Assembly (NCBI RefSeq): GCF_002878395.1
Contig: NC_061115.1
Coordinates: 213,917,268 to 213,981,267 of the forward strand
Reading direction: 5' to 3'
Length of the DNA stretch: 64,000 nt
Origin: Capsicum annuum
Lineage: Eukaryota > Streptophyta > Magnoliopsida > Solanales > Solanaceae
Below the pieces are notes generated by a model. It made no database searches. It was not told the origin of the DNA and saw nothing but the letters and a program-made list of their open reading frames with translations. The first letter of the stretch is position 1. Each line of letters opens with the position of its first letter. The position numbers and the translations under genes were made by a program. Below are positions 46,990-58,639 of this stretch, piece after piece.

Positions 46990-49462
46990 TAAAGATCTAC
47001 TCAGTATGGACAAGTTGTTCTTCATCCGGTGCTATGGAATTCGGCTTTGCTCGTCGTAGATCTTCATTGTCGCTTGCGTACGGTTTCTGCGCTTTCTGTT
47101 CTCCGTATTTCCATAAAAAGAGTAGCATATTATCAATGTTGTTTAGCAGTATCTTCTTCTATATCCACCTGGATAGCCAAAATTAGTCAATGCTAATCAC
47201 AGAGATATAACAAAATGGAAAAGGATAACTCATCTCTTCTAGCAAATCAAACAGGTCTTTCTCCTGTTTTAAATTATCCCAAACATATTATATTTCTGTT
47301 GCAACAATGAATCAACTATTGGGATAAATTTCTACATAAGAAAGACCCTGTGTGATAATTTCCAATGGATGAACCATCTGTTGCAACATATGAATCATCT
47401 GTTGTAGCAGATAGGTCGTCTGTTGGTACAAATAAAAGCTGTACGAAAAGCTATTTGATTTACTAAAATAGACGAGACATATGTTGCACCAGATAGTCAA
47501 CTGTTGCAATAGATGTATATATCTGTTTGATAATTTTCAGCAGATGTGTCATCTGTTGAAACAGATATGTGTCTGTTTGTTTCGTCAATTAGAAGACATA
47601 ATATATTCACCTTCTTCAGCTTGTGCTGCTCTCCTTTGGACATTGTATGTTGCTCAGTGCAACACACAGACAGGGGAGTTGCAATTTTTCTTTTTTGGAT
47701 GCCTGATAATGCCATGGAAATCACTCTGTTTCACCTCTTAGCCCTAATCTCTAATGGAGCGAATGGAAATAAAATCCTCTTTGATGGAATGAGACCCCTC
47801 TTAGATGTCAATTCCCTTACAGAAGCAGTTAATGCATTAATAGCATTAATCACTACATCATGTTTTGCCCTGCAGTCTTGACATTTCCATGCAGAACATT
47901 TGCTGGGAGAGGCAAAATCTGTATAACCAGTATGATCATACTCATAATGGTTTGCTTTAAATACTGTAAGAGAAGCATCATTAGCACCAACAGCAGCATC
48001 ACTACCACCACCAACAGCTCCATTAACAACAACAAGCCCACCCTCCAAAATTATTTTTACTGTAATGGTTGTTGCTCCAAACAATTCCATTTTTATTCTG
48101 TCGATGACCTTAGGGTCCGATAAAGTTTGCACAGATCGTAAAGTAAGAAAAAATGGCATCTTCAACTTTCGATTGGTCGAAACTAGCGACGGATGCACAT
48201 TCTAACATAAATCATTACATATATTAGAATGATGATTAGATCATTCAAAAAAAACATTAATCAAAAGAAAAATTAATTATAATTATACTTACTGCATCCT
48301 TCGAGGATTGAAGAGATAAAGAAATTTTGTATTTTTATGAGTTTTGGCCGACAACCATCTCAATATTCTTGGACAGGAAACTCCTTCCTGGTAGTTCACT
48401 TGTTGTCTTAAATAAGGAATGGCTTCAAACGCACAAGCCTATAAAATAACGCCAATAAATCAAAACCATTATTGAGAGAAAAAAATGAATGATATCATAA
48501 TAGAAGAAAGAAACATTTACCATGAAAGCCCATGGGAAGCCATATAAGTTGACTGTCTTTGGCGCTAACAGAGTCAACAAATATTTGACAGTCATTTTGA
48601 AGCTTTCATACCCCCATGGATAGCTGTTAAACGCCTCAAGATCCTCGGAGAGCTTTATTAAACTGAGGCTTATGTTGTTGTTAACGTCTCTCACCCAAAG
48701 AATATTATGTACAAACCAAACCAAGCACAATGACTGCTTGTGCTTCTTTGAAAGTCCTTTATCTTTCAACGCTTCTATCAAATTTTTATTTTTGAAGCTT
48801 GGACCAACAATGGACACCAGGTCATGACGATCAAATGACTTACCTATGCCTTTTTTGGGTGTGTGGGGTGCTTTTTTTTGGGTTAGAATAGGCATAACTT
48901 GAGAAGGAGGATAACATTTTAGTCCAGTAACTATGGCAAAGTCCTTCCAACCAAAACAAACAGGCATGCCACAGTAATTTATCCATACCTCATCCATCTT
49001 ATCTTTGTTTTCATACATAAACCTACGCTTGAGAAGTTCATATACCATTTTCATTTGGAAATGAGCATTGTTGTCCTCCGGCAAATCAAGATATTTCCCA
49101 AAGCAGCTGTCCCTGAAATAAGCATCCAATTTTTGTTCTTGAAGTATTTTTCTGAAGGCGTCGAAAGATTTTCTCACGGATGACTTAACCACGAAATCAC
49201 CCATTAAATCTACGACACCATCACACTGCATTCTCAGAGGATAACGATCAATGCTGAAGGCTTTGACCAGCTCTTTGGTGGAAGGGCTATTAGCATCTGC
49301 ATCATCTCTTTTGAAATATTCCTCCTCCCCGTGTTCATCATATTTTACTCCCGATTGAGATAATGCTTATAAAGAAAGCTCATAGAGTGGTGGATGTAGC
49401 CTAGCTGCTTCACTTGTTCCTTTACTTGGACTTGATTCGGTTTCTGTTCTTTTGGGAACCAT
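46990..49462 (-). pseudogene. DUF1985/ULP-like transposon-borne gene, minus-strand copy, protease domain lost
   Basis: Exon 1 (49462-48521): [15 protein letters not shown], one stop, then DUF1985 ([59 protein letters not shown]). Exon 2 (48438-48293): [14 protein letters not shown]. Exon 3 (48201-47731): VHPSLVSTNRKLKMPFFLTL through TLSDPKVIDRIKMELFGATT to CQDCRAKHDVVINAINALTA; a frameshifted continuation KIATPLSVCCTEQH lies near 47640-47700. A last exon near 47110-46995 reads EQKAQKPYASDNEDLRRAKP. Intron positions equal those of the plus-strand copy. The C48 domain that should lie between exon 3 and the tail is missing; only repeats remain there. Confidence 0.87.
47290..47580. repeat. Palindromic repeat cluster 12
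   Basis: About 14 copies in the interval where the minus-strand gene should encode its protease domain. Confidence 0.88.
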
Positions 49463-49559
49463 ATTATCTAAAATTAACAGGAACATAAAGTAATATATTA
49501 TTGTTGATTAATGCATCGTTAAAAAAGGATAACAGTAAATCAAACAAGCAAAATAGTAA

Positions 49560-50310
49560 AATAACAGTTGCAACAGATCACCGATCTGTTGCACCAGGTA
49601 GTATATTTGTTGCAGCATATAACCAAACTATTGCAGCGGATGAGTAATCTGTTGCAACAATACAAAACATACCACTCATCTTTTAAGACAGATGAATGGT
49701 CTATTCAACAGATCACATAACTGTTGTGACATCATCTGTTGCAACATATGACTAATCTGTTGGAACAGTTAAATAATCCATAGATACAGTTGAGTAATCT
49801 GTTGTGACAATACAAATCATATCACTTATCTGTTGAAAAAGATGAATGGTCTGTGCAATAGGTCACACATCTGTTGCAACACATGAGTGATCTGTTGGAA
49901 CAGTTATCAACGGTCAATATTGTTTAGATTTCTTCCAACATAGGGTCTTCTATCGCGGTAGATGAATGATCAGTTTGAAAAAATCAAGTCTTGGACTTTT
50001 CTTGTAGGAAGAGTTGGTAGGATTTTATCCAACAGGAGGTTCATTTGTTGCATCAGATCATTAATCTGATGGTTCTTCTATTGCACCAGATGGTTAATTA
50101 GTTGCATCAGATTTTTTATCCGAAGCTTAATTTGTTGCAACATATGGTAAAGTTGTTGCATCAGATTATTAATCTGTTGCATCAGAATTGTAATCGGATG
50201 GTTCCTCTGGTGCATCAAACGGTTGATCTGTTGCATCATATGATGAATCTGTTGCATCAGATAGTTAATATATTACACCAGATGGGTAATCTATCGGAGG
50301 AAATAGTAGC
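49560..50310. repeat. Palindromic repeat cluster 13, the longest
   Basis: More than 30 copies of GCAACAGAT/ATCTGTTGC and the variant GCATCAGAT/ATCTGATGC, both orientations, upstream of the minus-strand ULP-like gene. Confidence 0.9.
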
Positions 50311-51060
50311 ACGATTTTGTTAAACAAAAAACAGCAATTTCACCATTTTTACCAAGAACAAGAACAGAACAAATCAAATCAAATTGTCCTTTTATTTTTA
50401 TAAACACAAACAATAAAAATCAAACTTCAAAAAAATGTAACAAACAACAAAATATCATAATTCACTTCGAAAAGAGAAAAGAAAAGAAGAAATACCAGAA
50501 ATTAGGGTTTTATTCAGACCACATTTCAAATTAGTGCAACAAATATTGAAATTATTAACCAATAATATAAGAGAAGTTGGCTCAAGTTCCTCGTTTTCTT
50601 CAAAACTAAAAAGGCCATAAATTTTTACCTGTGAAAGAAGAAAAGGACCGATAAAGAATTCGAAGCTGGTGTGGCTGGAGAGCAGGGCTGTCATATCGAT
50701 TGAAGTCAAAAAGGAATTGGAATCCCAACTATTTGTAGTCGGATGTTGAAGTCGCCGAGGATTGAAATAAGAAATTTGCAGAACTGTTGGTTGGGAGAGA
50801 GTTGAGAGAAGCTGTCGAGAGACGGTTTGATTGAATTGAAGAAGGAAACTCGAAGCCCAACTATTTGTCGTCGGGGGTTGAAGGGAGAAATTTTGCAGAA
50901 CTGTTGGTTGGGAGGGAGTTGAGAGAAGATGTCGAGAGAGAGGAGAGAGTGTTTGATTTGGATTGAAGAGGGTGTGGGTTGGGTTGATTTGTATTTTTGA
51001 AAAGATTGGAAAGTTTTGAAAATATTAATCAAGTCCACAATTAACTTGATCAAGTTTCCT
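50311..51060 (-). promoter_or_regulatory. Upstream region of the minus-strand ULP-like gene, with a 125-bp duplication
   Basis: CCCAACTATTTGT(A/C)GTCGG to GTTGAGAGAAG(C/A)TGTCGAGAGA is present twice, near 50727 and 50858. Sequence at 50990-51050 matches 40870-40930, the 5' flank of the plus-strand copy, in inverted orientation. Open frames here are repeat-driven. Confidence 0.6.
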
Positions 51061-52505
51061 AATAATGTTTGACCCTATCTGTTAGTCAATGTCACCAATC
51101 CTTCATTCCAGACTTAAAAGACAACTATTCTTCAATTTTCTTTAGATACATGTATTTCAACTAAGATACATATTTGTATTATCTTGTATCTATAATATTA
51201 TGGTCATACAGTTTTTTTATATATTGATCTGTGTTATATTTTTGTCAACATAAAAACAACTTTCTATTTTTGGCTAAATTCAATCAACAAGAGATACATA
51301 TTTCTGTTTATCAAAATGTTTGGCTTTAAAATTGAAACAATGATGAATTATACAATTTGACAGACTATAATCCAATAAACTAAAAACGAGTAATTTGACA
51401 ACTTAAAACTAGTAATTGAACCACAAACTTAAAACTTAAAATTCTAAGAAAAGAAACTTAAAATTTAGATTATAAACAAGTTGACAACAAAATCATGAGT
51501 ACATCTCTTGGTTATAATCTAACTTTTTAATCTGTATTCATGAAGGATGAATTGCATATATTGTGACAGCCGAGAGTGAAACAACTAGTGAGGAAAAATC
51601 TTCATCAGCTTTTCTTGAGATAGTGATTAAGATCGACATTGGTACATCTCCGACTAAAACCGTCAATCTTGTATTCTTCGTGCTTGATATTAGATAGCCA
51701 AACACCGAAATGTACTAATAAGACGATATATTCATTATTACGAATCGTCGGAAAAAAGAAGAACAACAAATAATAGAGAAGAAGGGATAACGAATTGAGA
51801 TCGACACTGGTACATTTTTGACTACAACCATCAATCTTATATTCTTCGTGCTTGACATCAGATAGCCAAACACCGGAATGTACTAATAAGACGCGCTATT
51901 CATTATTACGAATCGTCGAGAAAAAAGAAGAATAAATAACAGAGAAGAAGGAATAACAAATTTTTTTTAAAGAATAATGAATTTCCTTTCTTTTGAATGA
52001 ACCCATTAAAACTATTTATTCATTTCAAATAACCAAACAAAATCAACAAATCAGGAAAAAATGAACGTCTGAAACTTTTGAAGAAGCCATGAAAATTTTT
52101 GGGTATTTCCAAACAGATTATGAATGTTATTTTGAATTAGAATGGTGGAATAACAAGATAATTGCCATAAATCGTGGGATTTAATTTTGTTTTAACCATA
52201 ATTAATTAGATTAATTACACTTTTAATGCTAATATCTGTTACATCCCTTAAAAAGTGCAAGTTAGTTTACTTCTTACTTCAAACATGTATCCTTTATATG
52301 TATATAAGTTAATTAACGTGTATCATCAATGGCCAAATGTTAGGATTTTACGATATTTTTAAAAAAAAATTGTGACTTTTAGTAATTCCTAGTAAACATG
52401 TCGTTATACATGTAATTTTTACTATTAAATAACCCCAATTAAAACCCAATTTAAACCCAACAAGCCCAAGATCAGCAGCGGCCCACCACTAAACACACCA
52501 GCCTA
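51061..52505. other. AT-rich spacer with a 155-bp direct duplication
   Basis: ACAACCATCAATCTTATATTCTTCG and GACTAAAACCGTCAATCTTG begin two copies of a unit near 51640 and 51805, each with CAAACACCG.AATGTACTAATAAGACG. A repeat shared with 28780 is at 51145-51240. No coding exon seen. Confidence 0.6.
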
Positions 52506-52739
52506 TTTTTTCTCGGAAAAATTACATAAACTAGCATACCTAAGACATTAATTACAGGTAATAGCAATAATTTCTCAAAATTACAATTAATAGCAAAAGT
52601 AGCAATATTTTACCTTTTTTATTACCAAGCGCGTGACTTTTACCCATATATTTTCACTATCCTCTTTCCACGCCACTTTATCTTCCTATAACCCTATTTT
52701 CATGCCATTCATAAAAATTTCAATTCTCTCCAATATCTC

Positions 52740-53130
52740 TCTTCTGCTATTTTTTTTTAAATTCCGCTTTTTCTCTCTGATTCTTGATAAACGTTGTTTC
52801 CATCTATTAAGGTAAGTTGATTCTACAGTTAATGCATTTTATCTTTTCTCATACAACTTTTTTTTGTAAATTTTTTTGGCATTATTTTTCCACATTCTTC
52901 TGCGTTTTGAATTGGGAAAATTTCAAAATTTTGAGGTTGTTTTGTATGGAATTGGTAAAATTTCATAAATTTGAGATTTTTTCTAGCCTATTTCTTCAAA
53001 TTCTGATAAAGTACTAACCTATTTCTTCAAATTCGGATTTTTTTCTCTCAAATTCTTGATAAACATTGTCCCCATCTATTAAGGTAAGTTGATTTTACAG
53101 ATAATGCATGTTATCTTTTCCATATAAGTT
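52740..53130 (+). repeat. Direct duplication of about 290 bp period inside the MULE
   Basis: TTCTTGATAAACGTTGTTTCC...TTAAGGTAAGTTGATT(C/T)TACAG near 52782 recurs near 53055; CCACATTCTTC also appears a third time after the N gap (53333). Confidence 0.8.
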
Positions 53131-53190
53131 CTTATATGTAATTTATTTTCGGCATTTTTTCCACATTCTTCAACGTTTTTGTTTTGGGGC

Positions 53191-53313
53191 GGGGGGGGGG
53201 GGGGGGGGGGGGGNNNNNNNNNNNNNNNNNNNNNNNNNNNNNNNNNNNNNNNNNNNNNNNNNNNNNNNNNNNNNNNNNNNNNNNNNNNNNNNNNNNNNNN
53301 NNNNNNNNNNNNN
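53191..53313. other. Poly-G run and 100-N assembly gap
   Basis: 23 consecutive G at 53191-53213 run straight into exactly 100 N (53214-53313). The round gap size is a scaffold placeholder; the true length is unknown. Frames through it are meaningless. Confidence 0.98.
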
Positions 53314-53416
53314 TTATTGGGGAATTCTTTTTCCACATTCTTCTGTGTGGTGATTTTTTGAATTTTTTTATTTTTGTTTAATTTTTGTGTGTTGAAATTT
53401 TTAGAGTTCCACTATA

Positions 53417-54580
53417 ATGGCAGAACATGAAAATCGTAGTAGTTCAGTTGAAGGAAGGTGTTAGCATTGAAGAGTTGAGATCAAAGCAGCGTAACGATCC
53501 CGTAAAGACTGTGGAAATCCTGAAATAGAAAGTACTGGCAAAATCTTCATCCCCCAAATCCACAAAAATTTAAAAATCGATGAAAAAAAGAAAGTCAGAT
53601 GAAAAAGCAGAATCTAGTAAAATTGCAAGTCCTGTTTCATCTGATTTTAAATCTAAAGAAGAGAAAGTGGAGGAGGTATTTTGATATGTATAAAATTTTA
53701 TAGTTTCTGGACAACATGTTCATATATGTATTTTATATAAACATTTTATAAAGTGTTTATTTTTTAGTTTTGTTGCTAATGTGTTGATATCCATCTGTTA
53801 TATCTAAGATTTTAGTTTGTATATAGTTTTGTTACTGATAATAATTATATTTTGTTATGTATAATATATTTTAGATATGTATTTTGTATTTACGGTATGT
53901 GTAAGATATTTATATTTGTTACTGATAAGGTTTGTAATTGATGTTCAGTTGTATATTTTATTTGTAAGTTAAATTTGGACCATTCATGTATTCATAAAAT
54001 ACATATGCATATGTTTCAATCTAAATATAATATGTATATTGTAAATGCATAAGTACCACTATTTTGATATGTAAATATTATACATGGTACAGGTTAGATA
54101 TGTATTTATTTTGTTTACTGATAAGATATGTATTTGACTATGATATGTTCTTCTTTTTTATTGATAAGTATGATTTTTTTGACAAATTATGTATAAATAA
54201 AATACATATGTAATTTGTTTGCTTGGAATCATATGAAATGTATTTGTTACCTTTTACATATGTATTTTCTTATTTGTACTGCTAATATTTATATTTTTTG
54301 TTCAGTTGTATTTGTTTATAAAAAGTAGATGACAATGTATGTATATGTATATGTTTCAATGTAAATATAATATGTATATTGTAAATACATAAGCATCACT
54401 GTTTTGACATGTAAATGTTATACATGATACAGATCTTATTCGCATAAGATATGCTTCACTTTTGTGGGATTATGGTTCGAGGAAAGAAGAAGCGAAGGCA
54501 CAAAGTGGTGATGAAGCACCAACGAGGCATCCTCGAGAAATTGGGATAACAGAAGACACTGAAGTGCATGATATTTGATG
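53417..54580 (+). pseudogene. ULP-like gene fragment carried by the MULE
   Basis: A first exon-like block (53417-53676) opens MAEHENRSSSVEGR, meets a stop, then has a Lys/Ser/Glu-rich segment (KKRKSDEKAESSKIASPVSS, DFKSKEEKVEE) ending at a GTATTTTG donor-like site. A last exon (about 54430-54580) reads IRIRYASLLWDYGSRKEEAK and APTRHPREIG, stop; LLWDYG-type tails end ULP-like proteins of this family. The middle (DUF1985 and protease) is gone; 53680-54425 is AT-rich with many CATATGTAT words. Confidence 0.6.
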
Positions 54581-55160
54581 TGTATTTTATTTTGTTGAAG
54601 TTTACAACAGTTAACATTAGGTGGATAAACAATTTTTTGAATATTTCTTATGTTTCATATGTTACTTTAATGTTCAAAAATGATATGTTAATGTTTCTTT
54701 ACTGTTATATTAAGTTTGTTGATGTTTAATCTTTTAAACTCCAAAATTTTCATGGTTAGTTTATGTAAATGTTAGTAATTGTCTTTATGAACTTTTCTTC
54801 TATCCAGTTTTGCATATGTATTTATTTCTAATGCATATGTATTTTCCAGTTATGATTATATACACATATGTATTTTTATAGATTTGCACATATATTTTTG
54901 AACTATACATAGTTATTGTATTCTTATGCAGAAGTTCATATAAATTTATGAGCCATATGTATTTATGAATAATACACATGTTCATTCTAGTGTACATATG
55001 TATTTTTAATAACACATACTTACTTTTTACAAGTCTGAAAGTATATTTTTCCTGATATGCATTTGTAATTTTGAAATATACATATTTATGATTAATACAT
55101 CTGTTCATTCCAGTTTGCATTTGTATTTACGTCTAATGTAAATATATATTTTTTAAAATA
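53680..55160. repeat. Dispersed ATACATATG/CATATGTAT-word region
   Basis: The six-base palindrome CATATG within TATGTATTT contexts recurs dozens of times at irregular spacing on both sides of the ULP tail exon. A longer direct repeat (GTTTCAATGTAAATATAATATG) is near 54013 and 54353. Confidence 0.7.
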
Positions 55161-55329
55161 CGTCTCTCTCTATATATATATATAAATTAAATTAATCAAA
55201 CTCTGTAAAATAATTGCAACATTTGAACTATAACAAATTAACAAGTTCAAAATTTAGAATGACATAATTCTTAATGAAAAAATTCAGCAATTGTATTTTG
55301 ACTAAAAACATCATCCAACTTATCATTTG

Positions 55330-55690
55330 TTGTATTTCCTACATGAACGCATATTGTGACCTTTAAACCCACATGAACTACAACAATTTTTATTCTTCTT
55401 TTCGAACATATCTCTTCCTGATTTACCACGAACAATGCATCATGTGACTTTCTAAATTTTTTTTCACATTACCACATAGACGCCACATACATACATAATG
55501 TGGTACATTATTGTACACATCAGCAACAACTTCTATGATACTTGCATTAATTACGATCGAAAACTACGCACATATATTTTCTTTCACCATATGCTTCCTT
55601 CAGATTTTTAAAGAACCAAGTGCAAGATACATCATTTTCAGAATCTAGTACACCATATGCCAATGAAAATATATGTCCTGCATATTGAAA
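55330..55690 (-). pseudogene. MURA-type transposase fragment on the minus strand of the MULE
   Basis: Minus-strand reading gives AGHIFSLAYGVLDSENDVSC, TWFFKNLKEAYGERKYMCVV, FDRN, then after a shift SIIEVVADVYNNV and NVKKN, with KSHDAL further on. This is the middle of the MULE transposase (region between the first and third acidic residues). Two or more frame changes and stops occur. A possible SWIM-finger piece (DSGKHTCSC, near 58600-58575 minus) lies beyond the solo LTR, on the wrong side for simple colinearity, so order may have been rearranged. Confidence 0.7.
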
Positions 55691-55933
55691 AAATACATAT
55701 AAGATACATGATTTTTACACATAAAATAATGCATATGTATATTATAAATACATACAGCTGGAAACATATTGTCATGCCTCAAATCCTATTGGGGCGGGCT
55801 GGCACCCGTAACCGAGGAGGCCCGGGAGAACCAGCTCATAACCTTATACTTCCCATGCATACCTCTATGACAACCCGAAATTCGGACAGCATCATGTCGC
55901 ATATAAAAGGAAATAATCACCTGTATAAGCTCG

Positions 55934-55964
55934 AGCACACACACACACACACATATATATATAT
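55934..55964. repeat. (CA)n(TA)n microsatellite
   Basis: About nine CA units followed by about seven TA units, inside the solo LTR. Confidence 0.95.
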
Positions 55965-57354
55965 AATACTTGGCCGTTGGAGCCATCACGTCTATTAACA
56001 AACACCACCTTGACTGTACATTAGGTCTACAAAGCCTCTAGACAATACACAGAGTTTAACTAAGGTTGGGACATACCCCGCCATATAACTAACTTCTATA
56101 CAATACCAAAAGTGACTGGATATGACACGGAAAGCCTCGAAGTAAACTGGAGCTCACCAAAAGCAGCTGGATATCCTGACTCCTACTTGTGCGGTGTATG
56201 AGCTAAGGTACCTGTGCCTACAGCATGAAATGCAGGTCCCCTGTGGGGGACGTCAGTACGAAATATATACTGAGTATGTAAAGCTGTAGATAGTCACATA
56301 TGATATAGGAGCTTAATATAAATCAGAAACAAGTGAATAAATCGTAATAGGAGTGGACCACACTTACTAGAACTTGTGACAACCTGTACATTGTATTTAT
56401 TCAATCACTTTACCTTCGTTCTTATCATCTTTGTAATCATTACTGTACTGTACTGTGACCATTAGGCTGCCTCCAGTACATATCAACTAGGATCGGCCCA
56501 TGATAGGCTTATGCCCCTGGGATACCACCCGATAAGAGAGAACTTTCATCACTTAGTTCAATTAATCTTTGAGATTGTTATTTCGGTTGCCACCGCATTT
56601 TTGATACTTTGAAACAATGATACAACAATAAGAGACATATAAATAGACCATCAATGCAATAACAATGAAGTAAGAACTCATTGGCACATCAATGAAGTGT
56701 TTTGGAGTCATCAATGCCATAACAATGAAATAGGAACTTATTGGTATATCAATGAAACGTTTTGGAGTCATTAATAGCACATGGATCTTGTTTGAGTAAC
56801 TGGATACCTTCTGACATTCATTAGTGCAATAAACATGTAATATTTGGAAAACAAGTAGGTATTGGAATGTCTTGACATTTTGTAGGGTGGAAACAAGTTC
56901 ATTGGTAACGTAGGACATCATACAAAATCATTATGGATCACATGTTACTGAATAACTTTAGAAACTTTCTTAATAAAACAATTGTTCACTTTCATGCCAA
57001 AGATATGGTATAGAGTATGCTTTACATACCTGACTGTCAACCTTCAATACTAGTCCCAAATGGACTTCCCGTCTTTTAGGATTACTTATCTACAATGAAC
57101 ATATATAGCAATCTAGTATTAGCAACCAAACGTCATAATTCAATTATTTGAATTCACCAAACTAGTGGTTAAGTAGTAAGCCTTAATTACACCATAAAGG
57201 GTGTCACTTTAACCCTCTTATACTCCAATTACATTCACATGTCATGCATATTCATACAACATTCTCCAATATCAAGTTTGGATTCATTTATCCTTCCAAC
57301 CAATCCATTAAACCAAATTGAGCCATAGACATAAATAATCATCAATTCAATAGT

Positions 57355-57440
57355 ATATCACCATATCCACCTTCCATAACTCAATTACCATATCCACCTT
57401 CCATAGCTCAATTACCATATCCACCTTCCACAATTCAATA
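57355..57440. repeat. 27-bp tandem repeat x 3 inside the solo LTR
   Basis: ACCATATCCACCTTCCATAG(C)TCAATT-type units; because 27 is a multiple of three they give a repeated IELWKVDMV in the minus-strand open frame, which is not a gene. Confidence 0.92.
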
Positions 57441-58639
57441 CAATCAAACCATGCAAAATAGTCCATAACCCTATTTCCATCACCTTTCAATAACAACCAA
57501 TACATATAATCCTCTATCACACAGATACATATGGAAAAGAACAAAGGCAAACAATATTCATACCTTAGAATTCACCTCTTGATTATGCAATCCTGTTTGC
57601 ACAAATAATAGGTGCCGTTCGAAGCTCTCGAGATGACAAACGCAGTTATCGGATTACTTTGGAATCTCTACGGTTGAATCAAAAGTAATTTAAAGGTCAA
57701 ATTTGGCTAGGGTTTGTTCTTCCTCAATGATTGATGATGAAAATGAGTTTTTGAACTCATATACATGTATATATACACATATTTCCGTCCATAATATAAT
57801 AGGAAATGACCAAAATGCCTTTAAAATTTAAATAATGTCAAATCTGTCCTTTGGTGGACTGTTTTGATGAGCTAAAGTAGATCGACCGTAACTCTTTGCT
57901 CCAATATCGGATTTGGGTGAAATTGGTATTGTTGGAAGGTTAATTCAAAGGGCTTTCATTTCATATAAAGTAGGCCACCCAGTTCGTCCTATACAAGGAG
58001 TTATGATCGTTTGAAGACTCAATTCTTTTCATAGGTCGCAGCTCTCCTAGTTCATTATATTAAGGGATTTATGATCGTTTGAAGTTGACCCAAAAATTCG
58101 GCTGGCCTCAGTAGTTTGTGTGCAGGAAATTTTCCTGCACATTTACTATTCCCAAATATCCCGGCCACCATTTTATAGTTTCGAACGTGCTCGATTATAT
58201 CCGAAACCTATCCGTTTTTGGAAATCTTTATATCGTTGGAAATCTTATTCAATAACCTTCGCATGGAACCATCGACGGGCAAATTCCAGTATAAATAAAA
58301 TAAAAAAACTAATTCTATATAAATAAGACCAATACATGTACTTGAATACGCCAATACACGTACTTGAATACGGGGTGTTACACATATGAAACTGTTAGTG
58401 AACACATAAACGTACTGCATATGTATATTATAAATACATACAACTGGAAACATATGAAACTGCCAGTAAATATATAAATGTACTGCATATGTATATTATA
58501 AATACAAATAGCTGGAAACATATGTAATCTTCATAATGTTGTTTATATGTCCATCTACAAAAGTGTTTAACAAGAACAGGTATGCTTTCCACTGTCAATC
58601 TCCAGAACACAAAAAAACAGTAAAAATAAAATTAAATAT

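Larger units (their letters stand above)
55770..58382 (-). mobile_element. Long solo LTR (about 2.6 kb) with 5-bp duplication CATAT
   Basis: Begins TGTCATGCCTCAAATCC and ends CGGGGTGTTACA (TG...CA). CATAT stands at 55765-55769 and 58383-58387. It shares landmarks with 14427-16860 (GACGTCAGTACGAAA, GGATCGGCCCATGATAGGC). On the minus strand the order GTACTGACGTCC, CTGCATTTCATGCTGTAGG, GGTGAGCTCC reads like long LTRs of plant chromovirus-type gypsy elements. No internal region. Confidence 0.9.
55731..58552 (+). repeat. 68-bp tandem repeat (3 units), split by a solo LTR
   Basis: GCATATGTATATTATAAATA starts units at 55731, 58417 and 58485. Excising the LTR and one copy of CATAT makes the first distance exactly 68, equal to the second. 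Confidence 0.9.

Noticed and set aside
49560..50310. CRISPR array
   Set aside because: Repeats alternate orientation, vary in sequence and spacing, and lie in plant nuclear DNA.
53079..53381. Frames crossing the N gap with poly-Pro or poly-Gly
   Set aside because: Derived from the G-run and undefined bases.
55657..56001. Frames near the start of the 2.6-kb solo LTR
   Set aside because: They cross the LTR boundary or the CA/TA microsatellite and have no family resemblance.
57347..57550. Protein with repeated IELWKVDMV
   Set aside because: A product of a 27-bp tandem repeat inside a solo LTR.
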